Assembly (NCBI RefSeq): GCF_003586305.1
Contig: NZ_QXJI01000001.1
Span: 1,488,001-1,552,000, forward strand
Direction of reading: 5' to 3'
Length of the DNA: 64,000 bases
Source: Cognatilysobacter tabacisoli
GTDB lineage: Bacteria > Pseudomonadota > Gammaproteobacteria > Xanthomonadales > Xanthomonadaceae
Shown here: positions 48,531 through 57,082 of the stretch, one piece after another
Numbering within the stretch: the first letter of the stretch is position 1
Layout: each line of letters begins with the position of its first letter
Translations under genes and position numbers: made by a program
The notes under the pieces: generated by a model
The model's input: only the letters and a program-made list of their open reading frames with translations
The model's database searches: none
What the model was told of the DNA's origin: nothing

Positions 48531-49568
48531 TTACTCGAACAGGCGCTTGTCCTTGGCGTAGTCCCGGGCCTGCGGACGCGTGACCAGGCCGCGCTTGACC
48601 AGGTCCTGCAGGTGCTGGTCGAGGGTCATCATCCCGAAGTTCTGGCCGGTCTGGATCGCCGAGTACATCTGCGCGACCTTGTCCTCGCGGATCAGGTTCC
48701 GGATGGCCGGGGTGCCGACCATGATCTCCCACGCCGCGGTGCGGCCGCCGCCGACCTTCTTCAGCAGCGCCTGCGAGATCACCGCGCGCAGCGACTCGGA
48801 CAGCATTGAGCGGACCATCGGCTTCTCGCCGGCCGGGAACACGTCGATGATGCGGTCGATGGTCTTGGCCGCCGACGAGGTGTGCAGCGTGCCGAACACG
48901 AGGTGGCCGGTCTCGGCCGCGGTCAGCGCCAGCCGGATCGTTTCCAGGTCGCGCATTTCGCCGACCAGGATGTAGTCGGGGTCCTCGCGCAGCGCCGAAC
49001 GCAGCGCCTCGTTGAAGCCGTGCGTGTCGCGGTGCACTTCCCGCTGGTTGATCAGGCACTTCTGCGAGGTGTGCACGAACTCGATCGGGTCCTCGACCGA
49101 GAGGATGTGGCCGTACTCGGTCTTGTTGATGTGGTCGATCATGCCGGCCAGCGTGGTCGACTTGCCCGAGCCGGTCGGTCCGGTGACCAGGATCAGGCCC
49201 TGCGGCTGCTCGATCAGTTCCTTGAAGATGCGCGGGCAGCCCAGGTCCTCGAGCGTCAGCACTTCCGACGGAATCGTCCGGAACACGGCGCCGGCGCCGC
49301 GGTTCTGGTTGAACGCGTTGACGCGGAAGCGGGCCAGGCCGGGGATCTCGAACGAGAAGTCGACCTCGAGGAATTCCTCGTAATCGCGCCGCTGCTTGTC
49401 CGACATGATGTCGTAGACCAGCGCGTGCACCTGCTTGTGGTCGAGGGCCGGGATGTTGATGCGGCGGACGTCGCCGTCGACCCGGATCATCGGCGGCAGG
49501 CCGGCCGACAGGTGCAGGTCGGATGCTTTGTTCTTGACCGAAAACGCCAGAAGTTCGGCGATGTCCAT
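48531..49568 (-). CDS. pilT: Type IV pilus twitching motility ATPase PilT
   Basis: 345-residue retraction motor: MDIAELLAFSVKNKASDLHL, Walker A GPTGSGKSTTLAGMID, Asp box LSVEDPIEFVHTSQKCLI, Walker B DPDYILVGEMRDLETI, His box GHLVFGTLHTSSAAKTIDRI, and the AIRNLIRE motif in the C-terminal domain. Powers pilus disassembly in the cytoplasm. GGGAG precedes the ATG. The pilT-pilU order, with yggS-proC divergent, matches Pseudomonas and Xanthomonas. Confidence 0.97.
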   Translation of the reverse strand: MDIAELLAFSVKNKASDLHLSAGLPPMIRVDGDVRRINIPALDHKQVHALVYDIMSDKQRRDYEEFLEVDFSFEIPGLARFRVNAFNQNRGAGAVFRTIPSEVLTLEDLGCPRIFKELIEQPQGLILVTGPTGSGKSTTLAGMIDHINKTEYGHILSVEDPIEFVHTSQKCLINQREVHRDTHGFNEALRSALREDPDYILVGEMRDLETIRLALTAAETGHLVFGTLHTSSAAKTIDRIIDVFPAGEKPMVRSMLSESLRAVISQALLKKVGGGRTAAWEIMVGTPAIRNLIREDKVAQMYSAIQTGQNFGMMTLDQHLQDLVKRGLVTRPQARDYAKDKRLFE

Positions 49569-49632
49569 GCGTGCTCCCCTGCACTGCAGCGACCGCCGCG
49601 GAGGGCCGCAGCGGCCTGAATAGGCTGGAACG

Positions 49633-49658
49633 ATACTACCCCTGCGAGGCAGTATAGC
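49633..49658. promoter_or_regulatory. Back-to-back -10 elements between pilT and yggS
   Basis: ATACTA (TAGTAT on the minus strand, towards pilT) and AGTATAGC (towards yggS) face away from each other in the 135-nt divergent spacer and form an imperfect dyad. Likely overlapping promoters; -35 elements are not evident. Confidence 0.45.
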
Positions 49659-49703
49659 CCTGTACCCGCGTCACTAATCCATACGACAACAGGCCTTCCG
49701 ACC

Positions 49704-50405
49704 GTGCCCGCCGATGCCCTGCACGACCTCCTGCAACGGCTTGATAACGCGGCGCGCGACGCCGGTCGGACAGCGCCGCGGCTGCTCGCGGTCAGCAAGA
49801 CCCAGCCGGCCGAGGCGGTCCTGGCGCTGGCGCAGGCCGGGCAGCGCGCGTTCGGCGAGAACTACGTGCAGGAGGCGGCGGCCAAGCGCGCCGTGCTCGA
49901 CGCCACGCCGCTTGGCCCGTCGCTGGAGTGGCACCTGATCGGCCACCTGCAGTCGAACAAGGCCAAGGACGCGGCCGCGGGCTTCGACTGGGTGCAGAGC
50001 GTCGATCGGCCGGCGTTGGTGGCAGCCCTCGCCCGCCACCGCCCCGCCGACCGTTCGCCGCTGAACGTGCTGGTGCAGGTCAACCTCGACGACGAAGCGA
50101 GCAAGAGCGGCTGCCGTCCGGACGAGGTCGCCATGCTGGCCGCGCGGATCGCCGCCGAGCCGCGGCTGGCGCTGCGCGGGCTGATGGTGATTCCCGCGCC
50201 GACCCCCGACGTCGAGCGCAGGCGGGACGCGTTCCGCCGCGCGCGCGCGCTGTTCGACGCGATGCGGGACGCGCACCCGCAGGTGGACACGCTGTCGATG
50301 GGCATGAGCGACGACCTCGAGCAGGCAATCGCCGAGGGCGCGACCCTGGTGCGGGTCGGCACGGCGCTGTTCGGGGCGCGGCGGCCGAGGCCGGCGACCG
50401 GCTGA
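49704..50405 (+). CDS. PLP homeostasis protein YggS (PLPBP family)
   Basis: 233-residue PLP-binding protein of the YggS/PROSC family, a TIM barrel related to alanine racemase N-domain. PLP lysine is in LLAVSKTQPAEAV; FGENYVQEAAAKR, EWHLIGHLQSNKAK and LSMGMSDDLEQAIAEGATLV follow. It buffers free PLP and affects amino-acid balance. Start is GTG 49704. Upstream of proC (66 nt). Genes for PLP supply are also nearby (pdxH at 54267). Confidence 0.94.
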   Translation: MPADALHDLLQRLDNAARDAGRTAPRLLAVSKTQPAEAVLALAQAGQRAFGENYVQEAAAKRAVLDATPLGPSLEWHLIGHLQSNKAKDAAAGFDWVQSVDRPALVAALARHRPADRSPLNVLVQVNLDDEASKSGCRPDEVAMLAARIAAEPRLALRGLMVIPAPTPDVERRRDAFRRARALFDAMRDAHPQVDTLSMGMSDDLEQAIAEGATLVRVGTALFGARRPRPATG

Positions 50406-50471
50406 CGCCGCGCTGCATCGGCGCCGGCGCGGCGTGCGTACACTCCAGTTCCCGCCGGTTCCGACGCTCCC

Positions 50472-51308
50472 ATGGCCGACCCCGCATCCCCCAGCCCGAC
50501 CGTCGCCTTTATCGGCGGCGGCAACATGGCGCGCAGCCTCATCGGTGGGCTGGTTGCGCGTGGCACCTTGGCCTCGACCCTCCGCGTGGCCGAACCGGTG
50601 GCCGAATTACGCGAGGCGCTGGCCCGCGATTTCGGCGTGGGCACGCACGCGCACGCGCGCGACGCGGCCGACGGCGCCGGCCTGTGGCTGATGGCCGTCA
50701 AGCCGCAGGTGATGCGCACCGTCTGCGCTGACCTGCAGACGCTCGCGCAGGCGCAGCGGCCGGTGGTCGTGTCGATCGCCGCCGGCATCACGACCGACCA
50801 GCTCGCCCGCTGGCTCGGCGGCGACCTCGCGGTCGTGCGGGCGATGCCGAACACCCCGGCGCTGCTCGGCGCCGGCGTCACCGGCCTGTTCGCCAACGCC
50901 CGCGTCGACGGCGCGCAGCGTGCCGGCGCGGACGCGCTGCTGGCCGCGGTCGGGCCGACCGTGTGGATCGACGACGAGGCGCTGATGGACGCGGTGACCG
51001 CGGTGTCCGGCAGCGGCCCGGCCTACGTGTTCCTGCTCGCCGAGGCGATGCAGGCCGCTGGCGTCGCGCAGGGGCTGGACCCGGCGGCGGCGCGCGCGCT
51101 GGTGCAGCAGACCCTGCTCGGCGCCGCGCGAATGCTGGTCGAACAGGGCGAGCCGGCCGACGTGCTACGCGCGCGCGTCACGTCGCCGGGTGGCACCACG
51201 CAGGCGGCGATCGAAACCTTCGAGGCCGGCGGCCTGCGCGCGCTGGTCGACCGCGCGATCGACGCGGCCACCCGGCGCGGTCGCGCGCTGTCGGCCGCCA
51301 ACGACTGA
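50472..51308 (+). CDS. proC: Pyrroline-5-carboxylate reductase ProC
   Basis: 278-residue last enzyme of proline synthesis. NADPH-binding VAFIGGGNMARSLIGGLV, then WLMAVKPQVM, VVVSIAAGITTDQLARWL, VRAMPNTPALLGAGVTGLF and the C-terminal dimer motif VTSPGGTTQAAIETFEAGGL. Second gene after yggS. The yggT gene that usually follows in pseudomonads is absent; a DUF4426 gene comes instead. Confidence 0.96.
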   Translation: MADPASPSPTVAFIGGGNMARSLIGGLVARGTLASTLRVAEPVAELREALARDFGVGTHAHARDAADGAGLWLMAVKPQVMRTVCADLQTLAQAQRPVVVSIAAGITTDQLARWLGGDLAVVRAMPNTPALLGAGVTGLFANARVDGAQRAGADALLAAVGPTVWIDDEALMDAVTAVSGSGPAYVFLLAEAMQAAGVAQGLDPAAARALVQQTLLGAARMLVEQGEPADVLRARVTSPGGTTQAAIETFEAGGLRALVDRAIDAATRRGRALSAAND

Positions 51309-51331
51309 TCCCCCATCCTCCGGAGAATCCC

Positions 51332-51808
51332 ATGCGCCCTGCCGCCACCGCCCTGCTGATCGTGTGCGCGTTCGCATCCACCGGGTGCGGCCGCGAACCC
51401 TCGGCAATGACCGCCGCCCCGGCCGCCGCGCCGCAGGAAGCCACCGTGCGCGCCGGCGACATCACCGTGCGCGCCAGCACCATCCAGACGTCAATGCTCG
51501 GCGACGCGGTCGCACGCCAGTACGGGATCGCGCGCGGCGACTCGACGGTGCTGCTGCTGGTCGCCGTGCGCAAGGGCGCCGAAGCCGACGAAACGTCGGT
51601 GCCCGCGACGATCACCGCCACGGCCACCGACCTGCGCGGCCGCCAGCAGTCGGTGCCGATGAAGGAGCTGCGCAGCGGCGACCTGCTCGATTACACCGGT
51701 CTGGTCGAGGTCGGTGCGCCGGAGACGGTGCGGTTCGAGCTGTCCGTCGTGCCCGACGGCGGCGCCCCGATCCCGGTGCGGTTCACCCGCGACTTCTTCC
51801 CGAATTGA
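51332..51808 (+). CDS. DUF4426 lipoprotein
   Basis: 158-residue lipoprotein: signal peptide with lipobox ASTGC (Cys19), an Ala-rich linker, and a DUF4426-type beta domain (VRASTIQTSMLGDAVARQYG, SGDLLDYTGLVEV, IPVRFTRDFFPN). Function unknown. CCGGAG is upstream of the ATG. It starts 23 nt after proC and probably shares its transcript, an arrangement I associate with pseudomonads and Xanthomonadaceae. Confidence 0.85.
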   Translation: MRPAATALLIVCAFASTGCGREPSAMTAAPAAAPQEATVRAGDITVRASTIQTSMLGDAVARQYGIARGDSTVLLLVAVRKGAEADETSVPATITATATDLRGRQQSVPMKELRSGDLLDYTGLVEVGAPETVRFELSVVPDGGAPIPVRFTRDFFPN

Positions 51809-51836
51809 TCGGTCGACCGCGTCGGGTCGCTGCCCG

Positions 51837-52829
51837 CTAGGGCAATACCGTGTGTGTCGCGCACGCCGGCGGGCTGCGCGCCGGCGCCTTGCGCGCGATG
51901 ACTTCGGCGCGCGTGTCGGCCAGCTGGGTTCGCCATGGGCTGTCGGCCGCCAACCGCGGCTGAGTCGCATCGAGCACGCGCAGCGCCTCGGCGCGACAGC
52001 CCAGTTCCCCCAGCACGCTGGCGAAGTTGTTCGCCAGCACCGGGTCGTTCGCGTCGAGCGCCAGGCCGCGACGGTAGTGCCCCGCGGCCTCGTCGCGCGC
52101 GCCGCGCGCGTAGGCCTGGTTGCCGAGCGCTAGGAGCGGGCGCGCGTCATCGGGCCAGCGCTTGGCTGCCGCGCGGTAGGCCTCCTCCGCCGGTCCAGCG
52201 CCGGCGACAGCCTCGAAGTCGGCGACCGCGGCGAGGTAGCGGCCCGGGTCGGCCTCGGCCGGCAGCTCGCCCGGTCGCAGCGCGACCATGCCCCAGCGCC
52301 CGCCCCAGTCCCAGGTGCGCAGGAATGTCGGCGCGCGCACGGCCAGTCCGCGTGTCGTCCCGCTGTTGAGCACCACGCGGTTCCGCGCGCCGTCGGCACC
52401 GACCAGCACGGCGTAGTGCCACTTCGGCACGGTGCGCACGAGCAGGTTCTGCAGCACGAGGACGGGACGCCCGGCGTCGAGCTCCGCGAACAGTGCCTGC
52501 GGCGTGCGTTCGACGACATAGGGAATGCGGCCGGCACGCCGCGTGGCGCCCAGCAGTTCGAGCTGCAGGCTGCCCTGCCGGCCGGGAAGATAGACCTGCG
52601 GCACCAGCGCCTCGGGCTGGATCGGCACGCCGCTGGCGCCGAGCACGCCGGCCAGCGCGGCCGGACCGCACTGGTACTCGGTCTGCGGATAGAACGGCAC
52701 CGCTGCGAGCGCCGGCGCGCCGCCTTTCGGCAGCACGTCGGCGACGCGCAGCGCCGGGTTCAACGAGCACGCCGACAGCGCGACGGCCACGAGCAGGGCC
52801 GCCGCGCCGCGGATCGCGCGTGCGGGCAT
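51837..52829 (-). CDS. PA2778-type cysteine peptidase lipoprotein with TPR region
   Basis: 330-residue lipoprotein (lipobox LSAC, Cys21). Residues about 40-175 form a papain-like/C39-like domain: nucleophile Cys54 in TEYQCGPAALAGVL, catalytic His138 in PKWHYAVLVGAD, and a likely third residue Asn155 in VVLNSG. Residues about 205-320 are tetratricopeptide-like helices (ALGNQAYARGARDEAAGHYR, ANNFASVLGELG). Secreted and lipid-anchored, so it acts in the periplasm or at the outer membrane. The start overlaps the stop of the PA2779-type gene by one base. The pair is conserved in proteobacteria and uncharacterised as far as I know; the partner is the best substrate candidate. Confidence 0.88.
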   Translation of the reverse strand: MPARAIRGAAALLVAVALSACSLNPALRVADVLPKGGAPALAAVPFYPQTEYQCGPAALAGVLGASGVPIQPEALVPQVYLPGRQGSLQLELLGATRRAGRIPYVVERTPQALFAELDAGRPVLVLQNLLVRTVPKWHYAVLVGADGARNRVVLNSGTTRGLAVRAPTFLRTWDWGGRWGMVALRPGELPAEADPGRYLAAVADFEAVAGAGPAEEAYRAAAKRWPDDARPLLALGNQAYARGARDEAAGHYRRGLALDANDPVLANNFASVLGELGCRAEALRVLDATQPRLAADSPWRTQLADTRAEVIARKAPARSPPACATHTVLP

Positions 52830-53203
52830 CAGACGCGGTTGAAGATGTTGGTGACGCCGACGAGTTCCAGGATCAGCAGCACGACGAACACCACGCCGAT
52901 CACCGCCAGCGCGCTGCCGCCGGCCGGCAGCTGGTCGAGCTGGCCTTCGAGCTGCTGCAGCTCGGCGTCGCTGAGCGCGGCCACGCGCACCTGTGCGTCA
53001 GCCGGATCGACGCCCATGCGCTGCATGGCCTGGCGCACGTCCTCGCGGGCGAGCGACGCGCGGATCTGGGTTTCCTTGGCGGCGCGCACTTCGGCCGACA
53101 GCGCCTGCTGGGTCGAGATCACGCCGGCCTGCGCGACCGGGGCGAAGCTGGAGAAGACGAGGCCGACGACAAGGGCCGAGGCGACAAGGGACTGGCGAAT
53201 CAT
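52829..53203 (-). CDS. PA2779-type exported protein with LPAGG-transmembrane C-terminus
   Basis: 124-residue protein of the PA2779 family. Signal peptide 1-26 (cut after AQA), then a helical, charged domain (about 35-90: EVRAAKETQIRASLAREDVR, MGVDPADAQVRVAAL). Next comes LSDAELQQLEGQLDQ, the motif LPAGG at 92-96, a hydrophobic helix at about 98-118 and a short end FNRV. This tripartite end (motif, membrane helix, basic residue) looks like a C-terminal sorting signal (LPxTG, GlyGly-CTERM) and also like the double-glycine site cut by C39 peptidases. Translationally coupled to the PA2778-type peptidase. GGAG before the ATG. Function unknown. Confidence 0.86.
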   Translation of the reverse strand: MIRQSLVASALVVGLVFSSFAPVAQAGVISTQQALSAEVRAAKETQIRASLAREDVRQAMQRMGVDPADAQVRVAALSDAELQQLEGQLDQLPAGGSALAVIGVVFVVLLILELVGVTNIFNRV

Positions 53204-53317
53204 GCGGTTTCTCCACGAGACGATGAGGGAGGACTTTATTGCAGAGAAGGCGTGAAGGCCCGGCGTCGTCGGTTGGGACCGGGACGTGCGTCGAGATTCC
53301 GGTTGCGCGATGTTCAG

Positions 53318-54220
53318 TCAACCGCCTGCGCGCGCGGCGCTTCCGGCAGCCCAGCGCGCGATGAGGTCGGCCATCGCCCGTACGCCGTCCGTCAGCGCGG
53401 CCGGTCCGGGCTGCAGGATCATCGGCGACTTGATCTCGTGCAGTTCACCGTCGCGCACGGCGGGCACGTCCTGCCACCCCTCGCGCGTGGCGACCTTGCC
53501 GGGCTGGAACTTCTTCCCGCACCACGAGCCGAACACGATGTCCGGAGCGCGCGCGATGATCTCGCGATCGTCGGCCAGGATCCGATGCTTGGCCAGCGAC
53601 TGCGCGGCCAGCTCGGGGAAGATGTCGTCGCCGCCGGCGATCCGGACCAGCTCCGCGACCCACTGGATGCCGCTGATGCGCGGCTCGTCCCACTCCTCGA
53701 AATACACCCGCGGCCGGCGCGGCAGCGTCGCCGCCCGCGCGGCCACCGCGTCGAGGCCGGCGCGCAGCTCGGCGGCATAGGCCAGCGCGCGATCGCCGGC
53801 GCCGACGAGCGCCCCCAGCCGCACGACGTAGTCGAGGATCCCGTCGACGCTGCGGTGGTTGCTGATCCACACCTCGATCCCGTGGCGGATCAGCTCGGCG
53901 GCGATATCGGCCTGGATGTCGGAAAAGCCGACGACGAAGTCGGGCCGCAGCGCGAGGATCTCGCCGATCTTCGCGCTGGTGAACGCGCTGACCTTCGGCT
54001 TCTCCTTTCGCGCGATCGCCGGCCGCACGGTGAATCCGCTGATGCCGACGATGCGGTGCTGTTCGCCGAGCGCGTACAGCACCTCGGTCGGCTCCTCGGT
54101 CAGGCAGACGATGCGCTGCGGCCCGGCAGCGCGCGACGCGCGGCGGCCGACCGGTGTTTCGGAAGGGCCCGGCGCCGCGCCTGACGAACCGGGCGGTGCG
54201 TCGGACGCTTCACGCGTCAC
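53318..54220 (-). CDS. Orphan cobalamin-binding/BtuF-like protein without signal peptide
   Basis: 300-residue periplasmic-binding-protein fold of the BtuF/FhuD type: RIVCLTEEPTEVLYALGEQH, IVGISGFTVRPAIARKEKPK, LRPDFVVGFSDIQADIAAEL, VYFEEWDEPRISGIQWVAEL, LADDREIIARAPDIVFGSW. The N-terminus (MTREASDAPPGSSGAAPG) is polar with no signal peptide, and no btuC/btuD genes are near. It may therefore be a cytoplasmic corrinoid- or metal-chelate-binding protein rather than a transporter subunit. The Ala/Pro/Ser-rich first 35 residues are low-complexity, so the true start may be later. Confidence 0.82.
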   Translation of the reverse strand: MTREASDAPPGSSGAAPGPSETPVGRRASRAAGPQRIVCLTEEPTEVLYALGEQHRIVGISGFTVRPAIARKEKPKVSAFTSAKIGEILALRPDFVVGFSDIQADIAAELIRHGIEVWISNHRSVDGILDYVVRLGALVGAGDRALAYAAELRAGLDAVAARAATLPRRPRVYFEEWDEPRISGIQWVAELVRIAGGDDIFPELAAQSLAKHRILADDREIIARAPDIVFGSWCGKKFQPGKVATREGWQDVPAVRDGELHEIKSPMILQPGPAALTDGVRAMADLIARWAAGSAARAGG

Positions 54221-54266
54221 GCAGATACCTCGGCAGCCACGGCCTGGTGATCACTCAACGCTGCGC

Positions 54267-54878
54267 TCAAGGAAAGAGCATCCGCCGGTGCCACTCCCCG
54301 GCCCGGTCGATCTCGTACACCTGGCGCTCGTGCAGCCGGAACTGCGCGCCGTACCAGAACTCGATCCGCTCCGGCTTGACCCGCAGGCCGGTCCAGCGCG
54401 GCGGGCGCGGCACGTCGCGGCCGTCGAACGTGCGCTCGGCCTCGGCGATGCGGGCGTCGAATTCCTCGCGCGAGGCCAGCGTCTCGGACTGCTTCGACGC
54501 CCACGCGCCGATCTGGCTGCCGCGCGGGCGCGAGGCGAAATATGCATCGGCCTCGGCGTCGGCCACGATCTCGACCGCTCCTTCGATCCGCACCTGCACC
54601 CCGTCGCGAACGCGCGGCCAGTGGAACAGCAGCGCGGCGTGCGGGTTGGCCTGCAACTCGCGGCCCTTGCGGCCGTCCAGGTGCGTGTAGAACACGAAGC
54701 CGCGCGCGTCGTGCGCCTTCAGCAGCACCGTGCGCGCGGACGGCCGCGCGTCCAGCGATGCGGTCGCGATCGTCATCGCGGTGGGGTCGGGCTCGCCCGC
54801 GGCCTGGGCTTCGGCGAACAGCGCCGCGAACTCGGCATGGGCGTGGGCGATCAGGCTGGTGGGGTCGACGGTCTTCAT
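54267..54878 (-). CDS. pdxH: Pyridoxamine 5'-phosphate oxidase PdxH
   Basis: 203-residue FMN flavoprotein that makes PLP from PNP or PMP. FMN-binding [74 protein letters not shown], and C-terminal PHRRM-like [13 protein letters not shown] are all present. It is near the PLP-binding YggS gene (4 kb) and close to many PLP users in the window (SufS, CysK). Single gene on this strand, 93 nt from dodecin. Confidence 0.96.
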   Translation of the reverse strand: MKTVDPTSLIAHAHAEFAALFAEAQAAGEPDPTAMTIATASLDARPSARTVLLKAHDARGFVFYTHLDGRKGRELQANPHAALLFHWPRVRDGVQVRIEGAVEIVADAEADAYFASRPRGSQIGAWASKQSETLASREEFDARIAEAERTFDGRDVPRPPRWTGLRVKPERIEFWYGAQFRLHERQVYEIDRAGEWHRRMLFP

Positions 54879-54971
54879 GCCGCCATTGTCGCCCGATGTC
54901 CGGCCGCGCGCATGCCGCCGCCCACCGCGCAGCGGGCCCCGCGAACCCGCCGCCCGCCGCGGCGGCCGAGG

Positions 54972-55178
54972 TCACTGCACGACGAAGGTGATCCGCAGGT
55001 TGACCCGCCACTCGGTGATGTTGCCGGCGTCGTCGGTCACGCATTTGATTTCGTTGACCCACGCGCCCTTGATGCCCTTGACGCTTTCCGCGCACTTCTT
55101 CAGCCCGACCTTGACCGCGTCCTCGACGCTGGTCTTGGAGGCGGCGTTGAGTTCGATGACCTTGGCGACGTCCGACAT
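54972..55178 (-). CDS. Dodecin family flavin-binding protein
   Basis: 68-residue dodecin: MSDVAKVIELNAASKTSVED, AVKVGLKKCAESVKGIKGAW (containing the conserved Trp that stacks on flavin), then ITEWRVNLRITFVV. Twelve subunits form a hollow sphere that stores FMN or related flavins. An AGGAG ribosome site fixes the start at 55178; a longer upstream frame has no support. FMN storage fits the neighbouring FMN enzyme PdxH, an inference. Faces aroK across a spacer with strong dyads. Confidence 0.93.
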   Translation of the reverse strand: MSDVAKVIELNAASKTSVEDAVKVGLKKCAESVKGIKGAWVNEIKCVTDDAGNITEWRVNLRITFVVQ

Positions 55179-55230
55179 GGCGAGCTCCTGGGAGGAATGA
55201 CATGGCTGGGTGAAACAAGATGGCGCCGGC

Positions 55231-55279
55231 CACCGGGGGGGCCAGCCTCCCGACGCTAGGCCCCCCGGTGTTAACACCG
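55231..55279. repeat. Nested dyads between dodecin and aroK genes
   Basis: CACCGGGGGG (55231-55240) pairs with CCCCCCGGTG (55261-55270), extended by CC/GG inside with one extra G. Overlapping the right arm is the perfect 14-bp palindrome CGGTGTTAACACCG (55266-55279) with an AT-rich core. Operator-like; a hairpin is also possible. Confidence 0.5.
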
Positions 55280-55323
55280 CGGCACAGGCCGGCCGGGCCG
55301 CCGATCGCCGGCCCACCCTCCCC

Positions 55324-55329
55324 TACAAT
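55324..55329 (+). promoter_or_regulatory. -10 element directly before aroK
   Basis: TACAAT ending 6 nt (CGGGCG) before the aroK ATG, so the transcript would start at or next to the start codon. No ribosome site is present between. Confidence 0.5.
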
Positions 55330-55335
55330 CGGGCG

Positions 55336-55878
55336 ATGAATCCGTCCCGCAACCTGATCCTCGTCGGCCCGATGGGCGCCGGAAAGTCGTGCATAGGCCG
55401 CAGGCTGGCCGAGCGTTACGGCTTGCCGTTCGTCGACGCCGACCGCGAGATCGAGCGCCGCACCGGCACCAGCGTGACCACGATCTTCGAATGCGAGGGC
55501 GAGGCCGGCTTCCGGGCGCGCGAACGCGCGGCGCTGGCCGAGCTGGCCGCGCTCGACGGCGCGGTCATCGCCACCGGCGGCGGGGCGGTCCTCGACCCGG
55601 CCACGCGCGGCCTGCTGCGCGAGCGCGGTTTCGTCGTCCACCTGCAGGTCGCAGTCGCCCAACAGCTCGAGCGCCTGGCGCGCGATCGCAGCCGGCCGCT
55701 GCTGGCGCGCGACGACCGCGAGCAGGTGCTGCACGACCTCGCCGCACAGCGGGGCCCGCTGTATGCGGAGATCGCCGACCTGGCGTTCGACACCGGCCGC
55801 AGCACCGGCGCGGAGGCGGCCGAACGCCTGGGCGCGCAGCTCGACGCGGTGTGGCAGCGCGACGGAGTGCACGCATGA
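55336..55878 (+). CDS. aroK: Shikimate kinase AroK
   Basis: 180-residue shikimate kinase: Walker [39 protein letters not shown] (shikimate Asp), [12 protein letters not shown] (Arg), [14 protein letters not shown], and lid [11 protein letters not shown]. Start ATG 55336 rather than an upstream in-frame start because similarity begins here and a TACAAT -10 lies 6 nt before it. The stop overlaps aroB by ATGA; aroK-aroB order is standard. Confidence 0.96.
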   Translation: MNPSRNLILVGPMGAGKSCIGRRLAERYGLPFVDADREIERRTGTSVTTIFECEGEAGFRARERAALAELAALDGAVIATGGGAVLDPATRGLLRERGFVVHLQVAVAQQLERLARDRSRPLLARDDREQVLHDLAAQRGPLYAEIADLAFDTGRSTGAEAAERLGAQLDAVWQRDGVHA

Positions 55879-56996
55879 GCCACCCGCACGCCCACGCAGC
55901 CCGGGTGCTGCACGTCGGCGGCGAGGCGGGCTACCCGATCACGATCGGCCCGGGCCTGCTCGACGACGGCGCGCGCCTCGCGGCGACCCTCCGCGGCCGC
56001 CACGTGCTGGTGGTCAGCGATTCGAACGTCGGCCCCCTGTATGCCGCGCGGCTCGAGGCCGCGCTGTGCGCGGCGCGGCCGGAGCTGACCGTCGACCGCC
56101 ACGTCATGCCGGCGGGCGAACACGAAAAGACGCTCGCGCGCTTCGGCGAAGTGCTCGAGTCGCTGGCGGCGATGCACGCCACCCGCGACGCCACGGTGAT
56201 CGCGCTGGGCGGCGGCGTCGTCGGCGACCTCGCGGGCTTCGCCGCCGCATGCTGGATGCGCGGCATCGACGTGGTGCAGGTGCCGACCACGCTGCTGGCG
56301 ATGGTCGACTCGTCGGTGGGCGGCAAGACCGCGATCGACCTGCCCGCCGGCAAGAACCTGGTCGGCGCCTTCCATCCGCCCCGCGCGGTGGTGGCCGACA
56401 CCGCGACGCTGCGCACGCTGCCGCCGCGCGAGCTGCGCGCAGGGCTCGCCGAGGTGGTCAAGTACGGCGCGATCTTCGACGTGGCGTTTCTGGGCTGGCT
56501 CGAAGCGCACGCCGAGGCCCTGCTCGCTGGCGACGACGCGACCCTGGCCGAGGCGATCGCGCGCTCGTGCGAGTACAAGGCCGACGTCGTCGCGCGCGAT
56601 CCGTTCGAGCACGGCGACCGCGCGCTGCTGAACTTCGGCCACACCTTCGGCCATGCGATCGAGGCCGAGCAGGGCTACGCCGGCGCCCACGGCGGCGGGC
56701 TGAACCACGGCGAAGCGGTCGCGGTCGGCATGGTGCTGGCCGCGCGGCTGTCGGCCGCGCTGGGCCTAGCCACCGACGCGGACGCAGAGCGGCTGCAGCG
56801 GCTGCTGCAGCGGCTCGACCTGCCGACCCGCGTGCCCGCCGGGCTCGCCCCCGGGGCGCTGCTGGCGCGGATGCGGCTGGACAAGAAGGCGGACGCGCGC
56901 GGCCTGCGCTTCGTGCTGTGGGACGGCGCCGGGCTGGCGCGGATCGTCGCCGGGGTCCCCGACGACGAGGTCCTGGCCGTGCTCGCGGCCGGCTGA
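55875..56996 (+). CDS. aroB: 3-dehydroquinate synthase AroB
   Basis: 373-residue NAD+- and metal-dependent second enzyme of the shikimate pathway: [50 protein letters not shown], and metal ligands in [27 protein letters not shown] and [16 protein letters not shown]. Coupled to aroK by ATGA. An 86-nt spacer with its own -10 separates it from the WGR gene. Confidence 0.97.
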   Translation: MSHPHAHAARVLHVGGEAGYPITIGPGLLDDGARLAATLRGRHVLVVSDSNVGPLYAARLEAALCAARPELTVDRHVMPAGEHEKTLARFGEVLESLAAMHATRDATVIALGGGVVGDLAGFAAACWMRGIDVVQVPTTLLAMVDSSVGGKTAIDLPAGKNLVGAFHPPRAVVADTATLRTLPPRELRAGLAEVVKYGAIFDVAFLGWLEAHAEALLAGDDATLAEAIARSCEYKADVVARDPFEHGDRALLNFGHTFGHAIEAEQGYAGAHGGGLNHGEAVAVGMVLAARLSAALGLATDADAERLQRLLQRLDLPTRVPAGLAPGALLARMRLDKKADARGLRFVLWDGAGLARIVAGVPDDEVLAVLAAG

Positions 56997-57068
56997 GCGG
57001 TCGCCGACGTGAACGACATGCGCGCGCGGTCGTGCGATCGCCCGCGGGCGCCGCGCCGGGCAGGCGCT

Positions 57069-57074
57069 TACAAT
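57069..57074 (+). promoter_or_regulatory. -10 element before WGR gene
   Basis: TACAAT, 8 nt before the ATG at 57083; another close-set -10, consistent with a leaderless or very short leader. Confidence 0.4.
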
Positions 57075-57082
57075 GCGCGGCT

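Noticed and set aside
47272-49584. 770-codon minus-strand frame joining pilU with part of pilT
   Set aside because: The upstream half is pilT in the wrong frame; pilU has its own GGAGG site and start at 48423.
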